From Hydrogenophaga sp. SL48 (GTDB lineage Bacteria > Pseudomonadota > Gammaproteobacteria > Burkholderiales > Burkholderiaceae_C), in NCBI RefSeq assembly GCF_021729865.1, contig NZ_CP063400.1:1612001-1676000 (forward strand): 64,000 nucleotides of DNA, given 5' to 3'. Made by a program: the position numbers and the translations under genes. Below the pieces are notes generated by a model that was given only the letters and a program-made list of their open reading frames with translations, did no database searches and had not been told where the DNA came from. Within the stretch, counting starts at the first letter, position 1, and the number at the start of each line of letters is the position of its first letter. This document shows, one piece after another, positions 1-9,080 of this stretch.

Positions 1-660
1 GGCGTACATCAGCGCGGTGGCGCCGGTGGTGTTGGTCTGGTCGATGGGCACGCCTGCGCGCACCAGGCGCTGAATGCCCGAGAGATCGCCGTGCACGCAG
101 GCCAGCCAGAGCGCGTTGTTGCCGTCGCGGTTGACCGCGTTGAGCGTGACGCCCTGTTGAAGCAGGGCGCTCACGGTGGCGGCGTCGCCGCGCCAGGCCG
201 CGAGCATCAGGGGCGTGTTGCCGTGGGGGCCGCGCGCATCGGGATCGTCGAAGCCTTCGGCGCGCAGCCAGTCCGACAGCGCTTGCGCGGGTGGTTTGCG
301 TGGCGGTGCGGGCGGAGGCGGTGGGGGCGCTGCAGGGGCTGGTGCGTTCTGCGCCGCGACCCATGCCGCCTGGCCACCGATGAGGTCGCGGACCTCGGTG
401 AAACCGAAGTCGGCAAACATCTGAGCCCACGTCTGGCTGGCGTTGCCGTGGTGGCAGTAGATCAACACGGGGCGGGTGCGGGCGGTGCGCAGCAACAGGG
501 TGTCCTGGTTGTCGCTGCAGAGCCGCACGGCACCGGGCCAGCCGTCGCGCTCATGGCTGGCGGCATCGCGCGCGTCGAGCAGCAGGGCGTTGGGGTGGGC
601 CGCGCACCAGGGGCCGAGCTCGGCCACGGTGAGACGGCGGAAGACGCGTTGGCCTTTCAT
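1..660 (-). CDS. Rhodanese-ankyrin repeat protein (3' end beyond window)
   Basis: The visible 220 residues start at the ATG complementary to 658-660. Residues about 1-105 form a rhodanese-like domain: an LLDARD segment near residue 28 and a candidate catalytic cysteine in YCHHGNAS near residue 70. A linker very rich in proline and alanine (about 108-125) follows, then ankyrin repeats beginning at GNTPLMLAAWRGD. The gene continues past the left edge. Its start overlaps the draG stop in an ATGA, so it is probably cotranslated with draT-draG. A sulfur-transfer or protein-binding role in nitrogenase maintenance or switch-off is inference from context only. Single-domain rhodaneses are common; this rhodanese-ankyrin fusion beside draG is what makes it notable. 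Confidence 0.8.
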   Translation of the reverse strand, partial: MKGQRVFRRLTVAELGPWCAAHPNALLLDARDAASHERDGWPGAVRLCSDNQDTLLLRTARTRPVLIYCHHGNASQTWAQMFADFGFTEVRDLIGGQAAWVAAQNAPAPAAPPPPPPAPPRKPPAQALSDWLRAEGFDDPDARGPHGNTPLMLAAWRGDAATVSALLQQGVTLNAVNRDGNNALWLACVHGDLSGIQRLVRAGVPIDQTNTTGATALMYA

Positions 661-1616
661 GGGCGGGGCTCCGGGCAGGGGGGGGTGCTGGCGATGTGTG
701 CGTCCGTCGGGCCACGCGAGAGCGCGAGCAGGCCGCTGCACTGGTCGGTGATGTCCCTCACGGTCTGCGGCTTCAGGCGCTGCAGCCAGCGCCGGGGCAG
801 GGCGGCCGCGCCGCAGCGCGCACCTGCCAGCATGCCGATCAGGGCGCCGGTGGTGTCGGCGTCGTCGCCCTGGTTCACGGTGGCGATCAGTGCTTCTTCG
901 AAGTCGTTGTGCCGGGTGTAGAAGTGCAACACGGTCTGCACCGTGTCCACCACATAGGCCGTGGCGTGGCCGCGGTACGGTGCAAAGTTGAAGGCCGGGT
1001 GCTGCTCGATCCAGCGGTGAATCCAGAGCAGGCTGTCCACCTGGCTGGCGCCATCGATGAGCTGGCGCACAAGGTGGCCAAACCCCAGCGTGGCGGCGTC
1101 GGACAGCGGGTGGTGGTGCGTCAGCCGCGCCTGCGCGATGGACAGGCGCTCGAAGGCGGCGTCGTTGCCCAGCGTGGCCAGGGCGACGGGCAGGTTGCGC
1201 ATCAGCGCGCCGTTGCCGCCGTCGCCTGCGTTGTACGGGCCGGAGAGACTGTGTTCGTGGAGGTAACGCAAGATGCCGCGCCGGCAGGTGTTGCCGATGT
1301 CCACCGGCTTGGCCTGGAACCACTTCACGAAGGCCTGGCCGATGGCGTGCACCAGTGCGTCGTCGCCCAGGGCGTGGGCCTGCTGGGCCTGCGGGCCGCC
1401 TCGCAGCAGGGCCTCACCGAGAGCCAGGCACATGGTGGTGTCGTCGGTGACCTGGCCGCGCGCGAGCTTGAGCCAGCCGCCGCCCACGATGTCGCGGTGC
1501 ACGCCGTATTGCAGGGCGATCTCACGCGGGCGCATGAACTCCACCGTGGCGCCCAGCGCATCGCCGATGGCGAGACCCAGGTAGGCGCCGAGCACCTTGT
1601 CGAAGCGATCATTCAT
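657..1616 (-). CDS. draG: ADP-ribosyl-[dinitrogen reductase] glycohydrolase DraG
   Basis: DraG removes ADP-ribose from the arginine of nitrogenase Fe protein (NifH) and so reactivates it when energy or ammonium conditions allow. The protein (319 residues from ATG 1616) begins with the family signature AYLGLAIGDALGATVEFM and has the binuclear Mn-binding motifs TDDTT near residue 57 and GDDADTTGA near residue 245. An upstream in-frame ATG at 1643 would add nine residues; 1616 was preferred because it matches the usual N terminus and overlaps draT by only 8 bp. The downstream rhodanese-ankyrin gene overlaps its stop codon. The target arginine is present in the NifH encoded nearby. Confidence 0.93.
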   Translation of the reverse strand: MNDRFDKVLGAYLGLAIGDALGATVEFMRPREIALQYGVHRDIVGGGWLKLARGQVTDDTTMCLALGEALLRGGPQAQQAHALGDDALVHAIGQAFVKWFQAKPVDIGNTCRRGILRYLHEHSLSGPYNAGDGGNGALMRNLPVALATLGNDAAFERLSIAQARLTHHHPLSDAATLGFGHLVRQLIDGASQVDSLLWIHRWIEQHPAFNFAPYRGHATAYVVDTVQTVLHFYTRHNDFEEALIATVNQGDDADTTGALIGMLAGARCGAAALPRRWLQRLKPQTVRDITDQCSGLLALSRGPTDAHIASTPPCPEPRP

Positions 1617-2457
1617 AACGCGCCACCACGTCGTAGTCGCCACCGAGGGCGATCACCTCCTGCTCGCCCTGCAGCACATGGCCCGGCAGCAGGCCGGGGA
1701 ACACCAGCAGTTTGCTGCGCGGCACCAGCAGCTCGAACACCCAGTCGCCAAAACAAGAGGCGTCTTCGGGGCTGAGGCTGAAGGACACCACGTTGTTGAG
1801 CCGCACGCGGCACTGGCGCCCGCGCAGGGAACCGCTCAGCAGCTGCTCTTCCACCCGGTTGCTGCCGCGCCAGAGCCGCAGGTGGCGGCCCTGCATCTGA
1901 GGCGCTGGCAGCGGGAAACGGGCCAGCGCCCACTGGCAGAACTCGTACAGCAGGTCGAGCTGCTGGTGGATGTTGTTGCTGTGGTGGCGGCTGCTGGCTT
2001 TTTCTTCGAGGTAGGTGATCCAGGCCGGTGAAGGGAAGCGCGCCAGCGGCGCCTTGTGGAAGGTGGGCACGAGGCCGAAACGGCTTTCCACCCAGCCCTT
2101 GAGCACCGCACCGGCTGCGCCGTTGGCGTCCATGCCCCAGCCCTGCAGCAGGCGGCGCCAGCTGCCGCGCCAGCGCCGCTGCTCGGCCGTGCCCAGGCCG
2201 TCGAGTTCGTGCCGTTCCGGCGGGCGCAGGCCGAAGGCGATGGACAGGTGGTGCACAAAGACCTCGCGCGCTTCGGTCAGGTCGTTGCAGCGGTCCAGCA
2301 GCGCGAAGAGACCCGGCTGGGTCTCTCGCGTGCCGGCGATGTGCAGTTCGGGCGCACGCTGGTTGAAGCCCGCGCTGGCCAGCCAGGCCGTGGGCACCCC
2401 CACCAGGTTGGTGCTGGTCCAGCGTGGGGGCTGGTCAAGGCCTTCATCGCTCGCCAC
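1609..2457 (-). CDS. draT: NAD+-dinitrogen-reductase ADP-ribosyltransferase DraT
   Basis: DraT transfers ADP-ribose from NAD+ to one arginine of the NifH dimer, switching nitrogenase off in response to ammonium or energy loss. The 282-residue protein has the family length. It begins with a typical STNLVGVPTAWLAS stretch and carries the conserved segments NNVVSFSLSPEDA and EQEVIALGGDYDVV, the latter holding the candidate catalytic glutamates. It is the third gene of the minus-strand set globin - unknown - draT - draG - rhodanese-ankyrin, and its 3' end overlaps draG by 8 bp. DraT/DraG switch-off is well known in Rhodospirillum, Azospirillum and some betaproteobacteria. Confidence 0.93.
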   Translation of the reverse strand: MASDEGLDQPPRWTSTNLVGVPTAWLASAGFNQRAPELHIAGTRETQPGLFALLDRCNDLTEAREVFVHHLSIAFGLRPPERHELDGLGTAEQRRWRGSWRRLLQGWGMDANGAAGAVLKGWVESRFGLVPTFHKAPLARFPSPAWITYLEEKASSRHHSNNIHQQLDLLYEFCQWALARFPLPAPQMQGRHLRLWRGSNRVEEQLLSGSLRGRQCRVRLNNVVSFSLSPEDASCFGDWVFELLVPRSKLLVFPGLLPGHVLQGEQEVIALGGDYDVVARYE

Positions 2458-2478
2458 GGCCGGCTCAAGAGGAACAGA

Positions 2479-3087
2479 TCAGACGGGGCGGTTTTCGTTC
2501 GGATTCCGCACGGGTCCCATCAGGGTCAAACCTTCGGCGTAGGTGATGGTGTCGAAAGTGACGTCGAACTTCAGCGCGGCGTCGGCGATGGCGTCGAGCT
2601 TGCCTGCGGTGTCCTTCTTCTTCAGGTCGTTCTTTTCCAGGTAGAACAGGTCGAGCAGCTCGTTGTAGACCGTGGCTTCGTCGATGGGCAGCACATAGAA
2701 CATCGCGCCCTTGTACGGCACCTGGTACTTCTTCGAGAGGTCGATGTTGTTGCAGAACAGGAAGTACTTGCCGCCCGCGCTCAGCGTGTCGCCCAGCACC
2801 TCGGCCACGTCCTTCAGGTACTCGAAGCTCAGCAGGTAGCCGGCGAAGAACGAGAGGGTTCTTTCGCCCACGGCGCCCACCGCCATGGTCTGGCCGCAGA
2901 GCAACTCGGGCGGGCGGGCCTCGTCGGCCAGCTTGGGCGCGAAGCGCAGCGCGAGCTCACCGCGAAAGCCGACCCGGCCGTACTTGTTGGTGCTGCCCTT
3001 GAGCAAGGGGTTGAGCAGACGGCCCTCGCTGTCCAGGCGGGCAAACGCCGTGTCGTCGATCTCTTGGGTGGCCAGGGTGGCGGTCAT
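2479..3087 (-). CDS. Conserved-looking protein of the globin-dra operon, function unknown
   Basis: I do not recognise this 202-residue protein. The start is ATG 3087, preceded by an AGGAAG ribosome-binding site and overlapping the globin stop in an ATGA. The gene sits 21 bp before draT. It has no signal peptide or clear membrane segment. It is a mixed alpha/beta soluble protein with aromatic-rich central stretches (KYFLFCNNIDLSKKYQVPYK, GAMFYVLPIDEATVYNELL) and a lysine-rich patch NDLKKKD. The single cysteine pair is not arranged as a metal motif. Its place between an oxygen-binding globin and the nitrogenase switch-off enzymes suggests a nitrogenase-protection or regulatory role, which is inference only. 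Confidence 0.75.
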   Translation of the reverse strand: MTATLATQEIDDTAFARLDSEGRLLNPLLKGSTNKYGRVGFRGELALRFAPKLADEARPPELLCGQTMAVGAVGERTLSFFAGYLLSFEYLKDVAEVLGDTLSAGGKYFLFCNNIDLSKKYQVPYKGAMFYVLPIDEATVYNELLDLFYLEKNDLKKKDTAGKLDAIADAALKFDVTFDTITYAEGLTLMGPVRNPNENRPV

Positions 3088-3554
3088 GGAGCTTCCTTCG
3101 GGTTGGTGGCAGGGTTGATGGCAGGTTGTGCCGGGGGATTGGGGGTGTTGCGCATCCAGTCGGCGGTCTTGAAGAAGGCCGCCATCAGCACGCTGTGCAG
3201 GTCCGGGGGCACGCCGGTCTGCTGCATGGCCGCGGCCATGCAGGCGAGCCAGGCATCGCGCTGGGGCACGCCGATGGGAAAGGCCGCGTGGCGCATGCGC
3301 AGGCGCGGGTGGCCGCGCTGCGCCGTGTAGTCCTTGGGGCCGCCCAGCCACTCGGCCAGGTACAGCCGCAGCACGGCTTTCGTGTGGCCGAGGTCAGGCT
3401 CGTGCATGGCGCGGATGCCGGTGGCATCGGGCCGGCTGTCCATCTGGCTGTAGAAGGCGTTGACCAGGCGGTCCACCGCCGCCTGGCCACCGATCGCCTC
3501 GAAGTGCGAGGGCGGTGCCAACTGTGTGGTGGTGGGCGCGAGGGGCAGGTTCAT
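3084..3554 (-). CDS. Truncated hemoglobin (2-on-2 globin)
   Basis: A 156-residue truncated globin, probably group II. It has an N-terminal helix with FEAIGGQAAVDRLVNAFY, a heme-proximal region GHPRLRMRHAAFPIG (proximal histidine probably the one in MRHAAF), and RDAWLACMAAAM, a usual C-terminal helix of trHbII. ATG 3554 follows a good GGAGAGG Shine-Dalgarno; an upstream in-frame ATG at 3620 gives a cysteine- and tryptophan-rich extension with no globin similarity and was rejected. As first gene of the dra operon and divergent from nifH, it probably handles oxygen or NO near nitrogenase. Cyanobacterial glbN located beside nif genes is a known precedent for the arrangement. Confidence 0.85.
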   Translation of the reverse strand: MNLPLAPTTTQLAPPSHFEAIGGQAAVDRLVNAFYSQMDSRPDATGIRAMHEPDLGHTKAVLRLYLAEWLGGPKDYTAQRGHPRLRMRHAAFPIGVPQRDAWLACMAAAMQQTGVPPDLHSVLMAAFFKTADWMRNTPNPPAQPAINPATNPKEAP

Positions 3555-3566
3555 GCCTCTCCAACA

Positions 3567-3581
3567 GCAATCAACGTACCA
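3567..3581 (-). promoter_or_regulatory. Candidate sigma54 -24/-12 element for the globin-dra operon
   Basis: Read on the minus strand the site is TGGTAC-N5-TTGC with exact GG-N10-GC spacing, one mismatch from consensus. It lies about 95 bp from the exact NifA-type site at 3674-3689, a normal activator distance. The weakness is that transcription would start about one base before the globin ATG at 3554, so the message would be leaderless and the visible Shine-Dalgarno would be excluded. The site may be fortuitous. Confidence 0.3.
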
Positions 3582-3673
3582 GGCGCATTTGCCGCGCGGC
3601 GGCCACCAAACGCGACACAAAGCCGCCGAAGCGACCCGTTGACGCGATGGGTGTGCGACGGATTTCGCCGTTT

Positions 3674-3689
3674 TGTCGGGAACAGGACA
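3674..3689. promoter_or_regulatory. NifA upstream activator sequence (TGT-N10-ACA), distal
   Basis: An exact TGT-N10-ACA palindrome, the binding site of NifA. It lies about 96 bp upstream of the nifH -24 element and about 93 bp from the candidate minus-strand sigma54 element, so one site could serve both directions. Confidence 0.75.
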
Positions 3690-3749
3690 AAGCCCGGACG
3701 GGGCCCATCGCGAGCCTCAAAAAGTGCACTTTTCCCTCTGTAGAGGCCC

Positions 3750-3765
3750 TGTTTCAAGAGCGACA
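3750..3765. promoter_or_regulatory. NifA upstream activator sequence (TGT-N10-ACA), proximal
   Basis: A second exact TGT-N10-ACA, only about 20 bp before the -24 element of nifH. Two exact copies within 100 bp in a gene-free stretch are unlikely to be chance. The proximal copy is closer to the promoter than the usual 80-150 bp. Confidence 0.6.
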
Positions 3766-3784
3766 AAACAGGGGCCAAAACACA

Positions 3785-3800
3785 TGGCACGGAAGCTGCA
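3785..3800 (+). promoter_or_regulatory. sigma54 (-24/-12) promoter of nifHDK
   Basis: TGGCAC at 3785-3790, five bases, then CTGC at 3796-3799: the RpoN consensus TGGCAC-N5-TTGC with one mismatch and exact GG-N10-GC spacing. Transcription should start near 3811, giving a leader of about 120 nt before nifH. With the two NifA sites this accounts for most of the 379-bp gap between the globin gene and nifH. Confidence 0.85.
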
Positions 3801-3852
3801 GAGAGGAGGCTGCGCGGACACCAGTCCGGCCGACGTGAACCTAGAGCAATAA

Positions 3853-4830
<978 letters not shown>

Positions 4831-4844
4831 ATGGCCACAAGTCC

Positions 4845-4871
4845 GATCCGCCTGGCGTGTGCCGGCGGGTC
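4845..4871 (+). other. Intercistronic stem-loop between nifH and nifD
   Basis: GATCCGCC at 4845-4852 pairs with GGCGGGTC at 4864-4871 (one G-U) around a short loop. A similar hairpin with almost the same loop sequence (CCTGGCNTGTGCCGG) lies between nifD and nifK. There is no T-tract, so RNA stability or processing is more likely than termination. That role is inferred. Confidence 0.5.
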
Positions 4872-4915
4872 GGTCTTGACTCTCAAGCAAAACCAAACAT
4901 CCATTGGAGTTACCC

Positions 4916-6379
4916 ATGACTGCCACAGTTGAAGACCGCAAGGCCACGAACAAAGCCTTGATCGATGAAGTGCTGAAGGCCTATCCCGAAAAGATGGCCA
5001 AGCGCAGGGCGAAGCACCTGGGCTCGTTCGAAGAAGGCAAGCCGGACTGCGGCGTCAAGTCCAACATCAAGTCCCTGCCGGGCGTCATGACCATCCGCGG
5101 TTGTGCCTACGCCGGTTCCAAGGGCGTGGTGTGGGGCCCCATCAAGGACATGATCCACATCAGCCACGGTCCTGTGGGTTGTGGCCAGTACTCCTGGGCC
5201 GCCCGCCGCAACTACTACATCGGCACCACCGGCATCGACACCTTTGTCACGATGCAGTTCACCAGCGATTTCCAGGAAAAGGACATCGTGTTCGGTGGTG
5301 ACAAGAAACTGGACAAGATCATCGACGAGATCCAGGAGCTGTTCCCCCTCAACAAGGGCATCTCGATCCAGTCGGAGTGCCCGATCGGCCTGATTGGAGA
5401 CGACATCGAAGCCGTCTCCAAGAAGAAGAGCAAAGAGTACGAAGGCAAGACCATCGTGCCCGTGCGCTGCGAAGGTTTCCGTGGCGTGAGCCAGTCGCTC
5501 GGCCACCACCTGGCCAACGACGCGATCCGCGACTGGGTGTTCGACCGCACCGACCCGAACAAGCGCCCCGAGTTCGTCTCCACGCCCTACGACGTGGCCA
5601 TCATTGGCGACTACAACATCGGTGGCGACGCCTGGTCCAGCCGCATCCTGCTCGAAGAAATGGGTCTGCGCGTGATCTCCCAGTGGTCCGGCGACGGCAC
5701 CATCGCCGAGATCGAGAACACGCCCAAGGCCAAGCTCAACGTGCTGCACTGCTACCGCTCGATGAACTACATCAGCCGCCACATGGAAGAGAAGTACGGC
5801 ATTCCATGGGTGGAATACAACTTCTTCGGCCCGACCATGATCGAGAAGAGCCTGCGTGAGATCGCCAGCCACTTCGACGACAGCATCAAGGCCAAGGCCG
5901 AAGAGGTCATCGCCAAGTACAAGCCGCTGATGCAGGCCGTGATCGACAAGTTCAAGCCGCGTCTGCAGGGCAAGAAGGTCATGTTGTTCGTGGGCGGTCT
6001 GCGTCCGCGCCACGTGATCGGCGCCTACGAAGACCTGGGCATGGACGTGGTCGGCACCGGCTACGAATTCGGCCACGGCGACGACTACCAGCGCACCACG
6101 CACTACGTCAAAGACGGCACGCTGATCTATGACGACGTGACCGGCTACGAGTTCGAGAAGTTCGTCGAGCAGGTGCAGCCCGACCTGGTCGGCTCGGGCA
6201 TCAAGGAAAAGTACGTGTTCCAGAAGATGGGCGTGCCGTTCCGCCAGATGCACAGCTGGGACTACTCCGGCCCCTACCACGGCTACGACGGCTTCGCCAT
6301 CTTCGCCCGCGACATGGACATGGCGATCAGCTCTCCGATCTGGGGTCTCACAAAAGCCCCCTGGAAAAAAGCAGCCTAA
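4916..6379 (+). CDS. nifD: Nitrogenase MoFe protein alpha chain NifD
   Basis: The alpha subunit of dinitrogenase carries FeMo-co and half of the P-cluster ligands. The 487-residue protein has P-cluster cysteines Cys63 ([11 protein letters not shown]), Cys89 ([11 protein letters not shown]) and Cys155 ([12 protein letters not shown]), FeMo-co ligand Cys279 ([12 protein letters not shown]), and the histidine ligand in the [10 protein letters not shown] segment. ATG 4916 has GGAG ten bases upstream; an in-frame ATG at 4904 upstream of that Shine-Dalgarno was rejected. All catalytic residues are present, so it is the conventional Mo form rather than VnfD or AnfD. It is cotranscribed with nifH and nifK. 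Confidence 0.98.
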   Translation: MTATVEDRKATNKALIDEVLKAYPEKMAKRRAKHLGSFEEGKPDCGVKSNIKSLPGVMTIRGCAYAGSKGVVWGPIKDMIHISHGPVGCGQYSWAARRNYYIGTTGIDTFVTMQFTSDFQEKDIVFGGDKKLDKIIDEIQELFPLNKGISIQSECPIGLIGDDIEAVSKKKSKEYEGKTIVPVRCEGFRGVSQSLGHHLANDAIRDWVFDRTDPNKRPEFVSTPYDVAIIGDYNIGGDAWSSRILLEEMGLRVISQWSGDGTIAEIENTPKAKLNVLHCYRSMNYISRHMEEKYGIPWVEYNFFGPTMIEKSLREIASHFDDSIKAKAEEVIAKYKPLMQAVIDKFKPRLQGKKVMLFVGGLRPRHVIGAYEDLGMDVVGTGYEFGHGDDYQRTTHYVKDGTLIYDDVTGYEFEKFVEQVQPDLVGSGIKEKYVFQKMGVPFRQMHSWDYSGPYHGYDGFAIFARDMDMAISSPIWGLTKAPWKKAA

Positions 6380-6384
6380 AGACC

Positions 6385-6415
6385 GTGGGCGGCCTGGCTT
6401 GTGCCGGTCGCCCGC
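6385..6415 (+). other. Intercistronic stem-loop between nifD and nifK
   Basis: GTGGGCGGCC at 6385-6394 can pair over ten positions (two G-U) with GGTCGCCCGC at 6406-6415. Its loop closely resembles that of the nifH-nifD hairpin, so the two appear to be copies of one element. Confidence 0.45.
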
Positions 6416-6448
6416 TCCTTGAATTCTCAACATCCTCTGGAGAGCACC

Positions 6449-8008
6449 ATGCCCCAATCAGCCGACAAGATCCTCGACCACGAACTGCTGTTCCGTGAGC
6501 CCGAGTACCAGGACATCTTCCGCACCAAGAAAGCGGAATTCGAGTTCAACCACAGCGACGACACCGTCAAGCAGATCGTCGAGTGGACCAAGACCGAAGA
6601 CTACAAGCAGAAGAACTTCGCCCGCGATTCGCTGTCGGTGAACCCGGCCAAGGCCTGCCAGCCGCTGGGCGCCGTGTACGTCGCCAACGGCTTCCAGAAG
6701 ACGCTGAGCTTCGTGCACGGCAGCCAGGGCTGCGTGGCCTACTACCGCTCGCACTTCAGCCGCCACTTCAAGGAACCCACGTCCTGCGTGAGCTCTTCGA
6801 TGACGGAAGACGCGGCGGTGTTCGGTGGCCTGAACAACATGGTCGACGGCCTGGCCAACGCCTACAGCCTGTACAAGCCCGACATGATCGCGGTGTCCAC
6901 CACCTGCATGGCCGAAGTGATCGGTGACGACGTGGACGCCTTCATCAAGACCAGCAAGCAAAAAGGCAGCGTGCCCGACGAGTTCGACGTGCCGTTCGCC
7001 CACACCCCGGCCTTCGTCGGCAGCCACATCACCGGCTACGACAACGCGCTGCTGGGCATCCTGCGCCACTTCTGGGACGGCAAGGCCAAGACCACCGAAC
7101 CCCTGGTGCGCGTGCCCAACGACAGCATCAACTTCATCGGTGGCTTCGACGGTTACGTCGTCGGCAACATGAAGGAAATCCGCCGCATCTTCGATCTTTT
7201 TGGTGTGCAGGTGAACATCATCTGCGACCCGTCCGGCAACTGGAACACGCCCACCGACGGCGAGTTCCGCATGTACGCCGGTGGCACCTCGAAAGAAGAA
7301 GTGGTTGCAGCCCTGCACGCCAAGGCAACAATAGTGTTCCAGGAATTCTGCTGCGAGAAGACCAGCAAGTTCATCGCCGAACACGGCCAGGAAGTGATCA
7401 CGCTGAACGCCCCCATCGGTGTGGCAGGCACAGACCAGTTCCTGATGGAAATCTCGCGCCTGACCGGCAAACCGATCCCGGCCGAGCTGGAAAAGGAACG
7501 CGGCGAACTGGTGGACGCCATGGCCGACAGCCAGGCCCACCTGCACGGCAAGCGCTACGCCCTCTACGGCGACCCGGACCAGATGCTTGGTTACGCCCAG
7601 TTCCTGCTGGAACTCGGTGCCGAACCCTCGCACGTGCTGGCCACCAACGGCACCGAAACCTGGGCCAAGAAGGTGCAGGAGCTGTTCGACTCGTCGCCTT
7701 ACGGCGCCGGCTGCAAGGTCTACCCCAAGCGCGACCTGTGGCACCTGCGTTCGCTGCTGTTCACGGAACCGGTCGACTTCCTGATCGGCAACACCTACGG
7801 CAAGTACCTGGAGCGCGACACCAAGACCCCGCTGGTGCGCATGGTGTTCCCGATCTTCGATCGCCACCACTACCACCGTTTCCCCACCTGGGGTTACGAC
7901 GGCGGCATGCGCGTGCTGGTCACCCTGCTCGACGAATTCTTTGAGGCCCTGGATGCGAACACGATTGTTCCGGGCAAGACGGACTACAGCTACGACATCA
8001 TTCGGTGA
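6449..8008 (+). CDS. nifK: Nitrogenase MoFe protein beta chain NifK
   Basis: The beta subunit completes the P-cluster and forms the alpha2beta2 dinitrogenase. The 519-residue protein carries the P-cluster ligands Cys70 ([11 protein letters not shown]), Cys95 ([10 protein letters not shown]) and Cys153 ([12 protein letters not shown]), the same positions as in Azotobacter. The N-terminal extension typical of group I Mo-NifK is present ([18 protein letters not shown]). ATG 6449 follows a CTGGAGAG Shine-Dalgarno; the 16-17 extra codons from ATG 6401 overlap the intercistronic hairpin and are not NifK-like. The gene is followed by a GC-rich dispersed repeat and then the FeSII-like gene. Confidence 0.98.
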   Translation: MPQSADKILDHELLFREPEYQDIFRTKKAEFEFNHSDDTVKQIVEWTKTEDYKQKNFARDSLSVNPAKACQPLGAVYVANGFQKTLSFVHGSQGCVAYYRSHFSRHFKEPTSCVSSSMTEDAAVFGGLNNMVDGLANAYSLYKPDMIAVSTTCMAEVIGDDVDAFIKTSKQKGSVPDEFDVPFAHTPAFVGSHITGYDNALLGILRHFWDGKAKTTEPLVRVPNDSINFIGGFDGYVVGNMKEIRRIFDLFGVQVNIICDPSGNWNTPTDGEFRMYAGGTSKEEVVAALHAKATIVFQEFCCEKTSKFIAEHGQEVITLNAPIGVAGTDQFLMEISRLTGKPIPAELEKERGELVDAMADSQAHLHGKRYALYGDPDQMLGYAQFLLELGAEPSHVLATNGTETWAKKVQELFDSSPYGAGCKVYPKRDLWHLRSLLFTEPVDFLIGNTYGKYLERDTKTPLVRMVFPIFDRHHYHRFPTWGYDGGMRVLVTLLDEFFEALDANTIVPGKTDYSYDIIR

Positions 8009-8014
8009 ATGAGT

Positions 8015-8094
8015 CCCCCCGCGCCGCCTTCGGCGTCACCCCCCAGGGGGCGCCGCTGGCGGCCGGGCGAAGCCCGTTCCGCGGCGGCCTGGGT
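8015..8094. repeat. GC-rich dispersed intergenic repeat, copy 1
   Basis: The segment has CCGCCTTCGGCG, CCCCCCAGGGGGCG and GGGCGAAGCCCG palindromes in series. The same order of short palindromes occurs at 32297-32378. Such elements are frequent between genes in Comamonadaceae. It occupies most of the nifK to fesII spacer. Confidence 0.6.
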
Positions 8095-8157
8095 GAGCTT
8101 CCCTTCGCTTGTCTGGTGCTGTCTCGGTCGGCGTTTTTATCTTTCTAGAGGTGCCCT

Positions 8158-8505
8158 ATGGCCAACGTGACATTCAGTTCTCCGCGCATGAAGAAGGACC
8201 TCACGGTCTATGCCATCGCGGGTGACACCAAGACCTTGCTCTCTGTGGCGAAAGCCAACAACATTCCGCTGGATTTCGAGTGCGAGAACGGTGAATGCGG
8301 CTCCTGCCAGTTGCAGGTGACCGTGCTGTCGGGCAACACGCCGCACGGCGTGGCGCTGACCGAAAAAGAGAAGACCGTGTTGAAGCTGGCCGGCAAGATC
8401 ACGGCGCAGCAGATCGCCGACGCCGAGACCAAGGACCTGCCGCCGCCGTGGCGCCTGGCCTGCCAGTTCATCGTGCGCAACGAAGACATCGTCGTGAAGT
8501 TCTGA
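8158..8505 (+). CDS. FeSII (Shethna)-like 2Fe-2S protein
   Basis: A 115-residue plant-type 2Fe-2S ferredoxin with ligands in CENGECGSC (near residues 42-50) and a last cysteine in WRLACQFIV. Start MANVTFSSPRM, the block LTEKEKTVLKLAGK, and the end DLPPPWRLACQ then EDIVVKF closely follow my recollection of Azotobacter FeSII, which forms an inactive oxygen-tolerant complex with nitrogenase (conformational protection). The alternative is an electron-carrier ferredoxin such as FdxD; the family overlap makes this hard to separate by eye. It follows nifHDK in the same orientation, behind a GAGG ribosome-binding site. Confidence 0.85.
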   Translation: MANVTFSSPRMKKDLTVYAIAGDTKTLLSVAKANNIPLDFECENGECGSCQLQVTVLSGNTPHGVALTEKEKTVLKLAGKITAQQIADAETKDLPPPWRLACQFIVRNEDIVVKF

Positions 8506-8507
8506 CC

Positions 8508-8882
8508 ATGAACACGCCCGCCACCCCCACAACACCGGCGCCCGATGGATCGGGCAGCACGGCCCTTGAGGCGGTCTACATCAAGACCACGCAGGACGGC
8601 CGCAAGGTCGAGGTGATCGACGGCTGGGTGTGTCTTGGTGGTGTGCGCGAGGCCGACAACCTGATCGCCATGGACGAGCACCCGAACCGCCAGGCGATTG
8701 CCAAGACGGTGCCAGGTGCCACCCATGTGGCGGGTCGCCTGCCCCTGACCCTGCCTGAGGCGGCCGTGGCTCAGGGCGCTTTGTCGATTGCCCAGCGGCA
8801 GTTCGATGCCAGCCCGGCTGGCATCACGCAGCGCTTGCGAAAAGCCGTCTGGGCGAAAACGGCCTCCGAGGGTGTTGAGTGA
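8508..8882 (+). CDS. Small nif-linked protein, function unknown
   Basis: I do not recognise this 124-residue protein. The ATG at 8508 lies two bases after the FeSII-like stop, so the two are probably translated together. Residues 1-17 are Pro/Thr-rich and likely disordered. A compact domain follows (VYIKTTQDGRKVEVIDGWVC, then NLIAMDEHPNRQAIAKTVPG), and the C terminus is alpha-helical (GITQRLRKAVWAKTA). No metal motif or membrane segment is seen. Tight linkage with an oxygen-protection ferredoxin suggests a partner of it or of nitrogenase, but this is only context. Confidence 0.65.
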   Translation: MNTPATPTTPAPDGSGSTALEAVYIKTTQDGRKVEVIDGWVCLGGVREADNLIAMDEHPNRQAIAKTVPGATHVAGRLPLTLPEAAVAQGALSIAQRQFDASPAGITQRLRKAVWAKTASEGVE

Positions 8883-8910
8883 GACCGCTGTGCGTTCGAT
8901 GCCACAAACT

Positions 8911-8985
8911 CCGTTCGGGCTGAGCTTGTCGAAGCCTTGCGCGGTACCGGCACGAAGAACCCTTCGACAAGCTCAGGGCGAACGG
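8911..8985. repeat. Inverted repeat element (24-bp arms)
   Basis: The arms at 8911-8934 and 8962-8985 match in 22 of 24 positions around a 27-bp centre. The core AGCTTGTCGAAG/CTTCGACAAGCT belongs to a widespread REP-type intergenic repeat of proteobacteria. It fills most of the 198-bp gap after 8882 and may act as a weak terminator or RNA stabiliser. Confidence 0.6.
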
Positions 8986-9080
8986 CATCGGGGCCCACGG
9001 CGCTCGGGACGAACAGACCCCGTTGAAAACGGGGCGCACACGAAGCTGGCCCTGATCCCCCACAGCCCACGGAGAAGACC

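Noticed and set aside
696..1775. 359-codon plus-strand frame opposite draG and draT
   Set aside because: Shadow of draG/draT; no family match and unusual composition.
3506..3519. sigma54-like GG-N10-GC on the minus strand inside the globin gene
   Set aside because: It lies within coding sequence and any transcript would lack the globin start.
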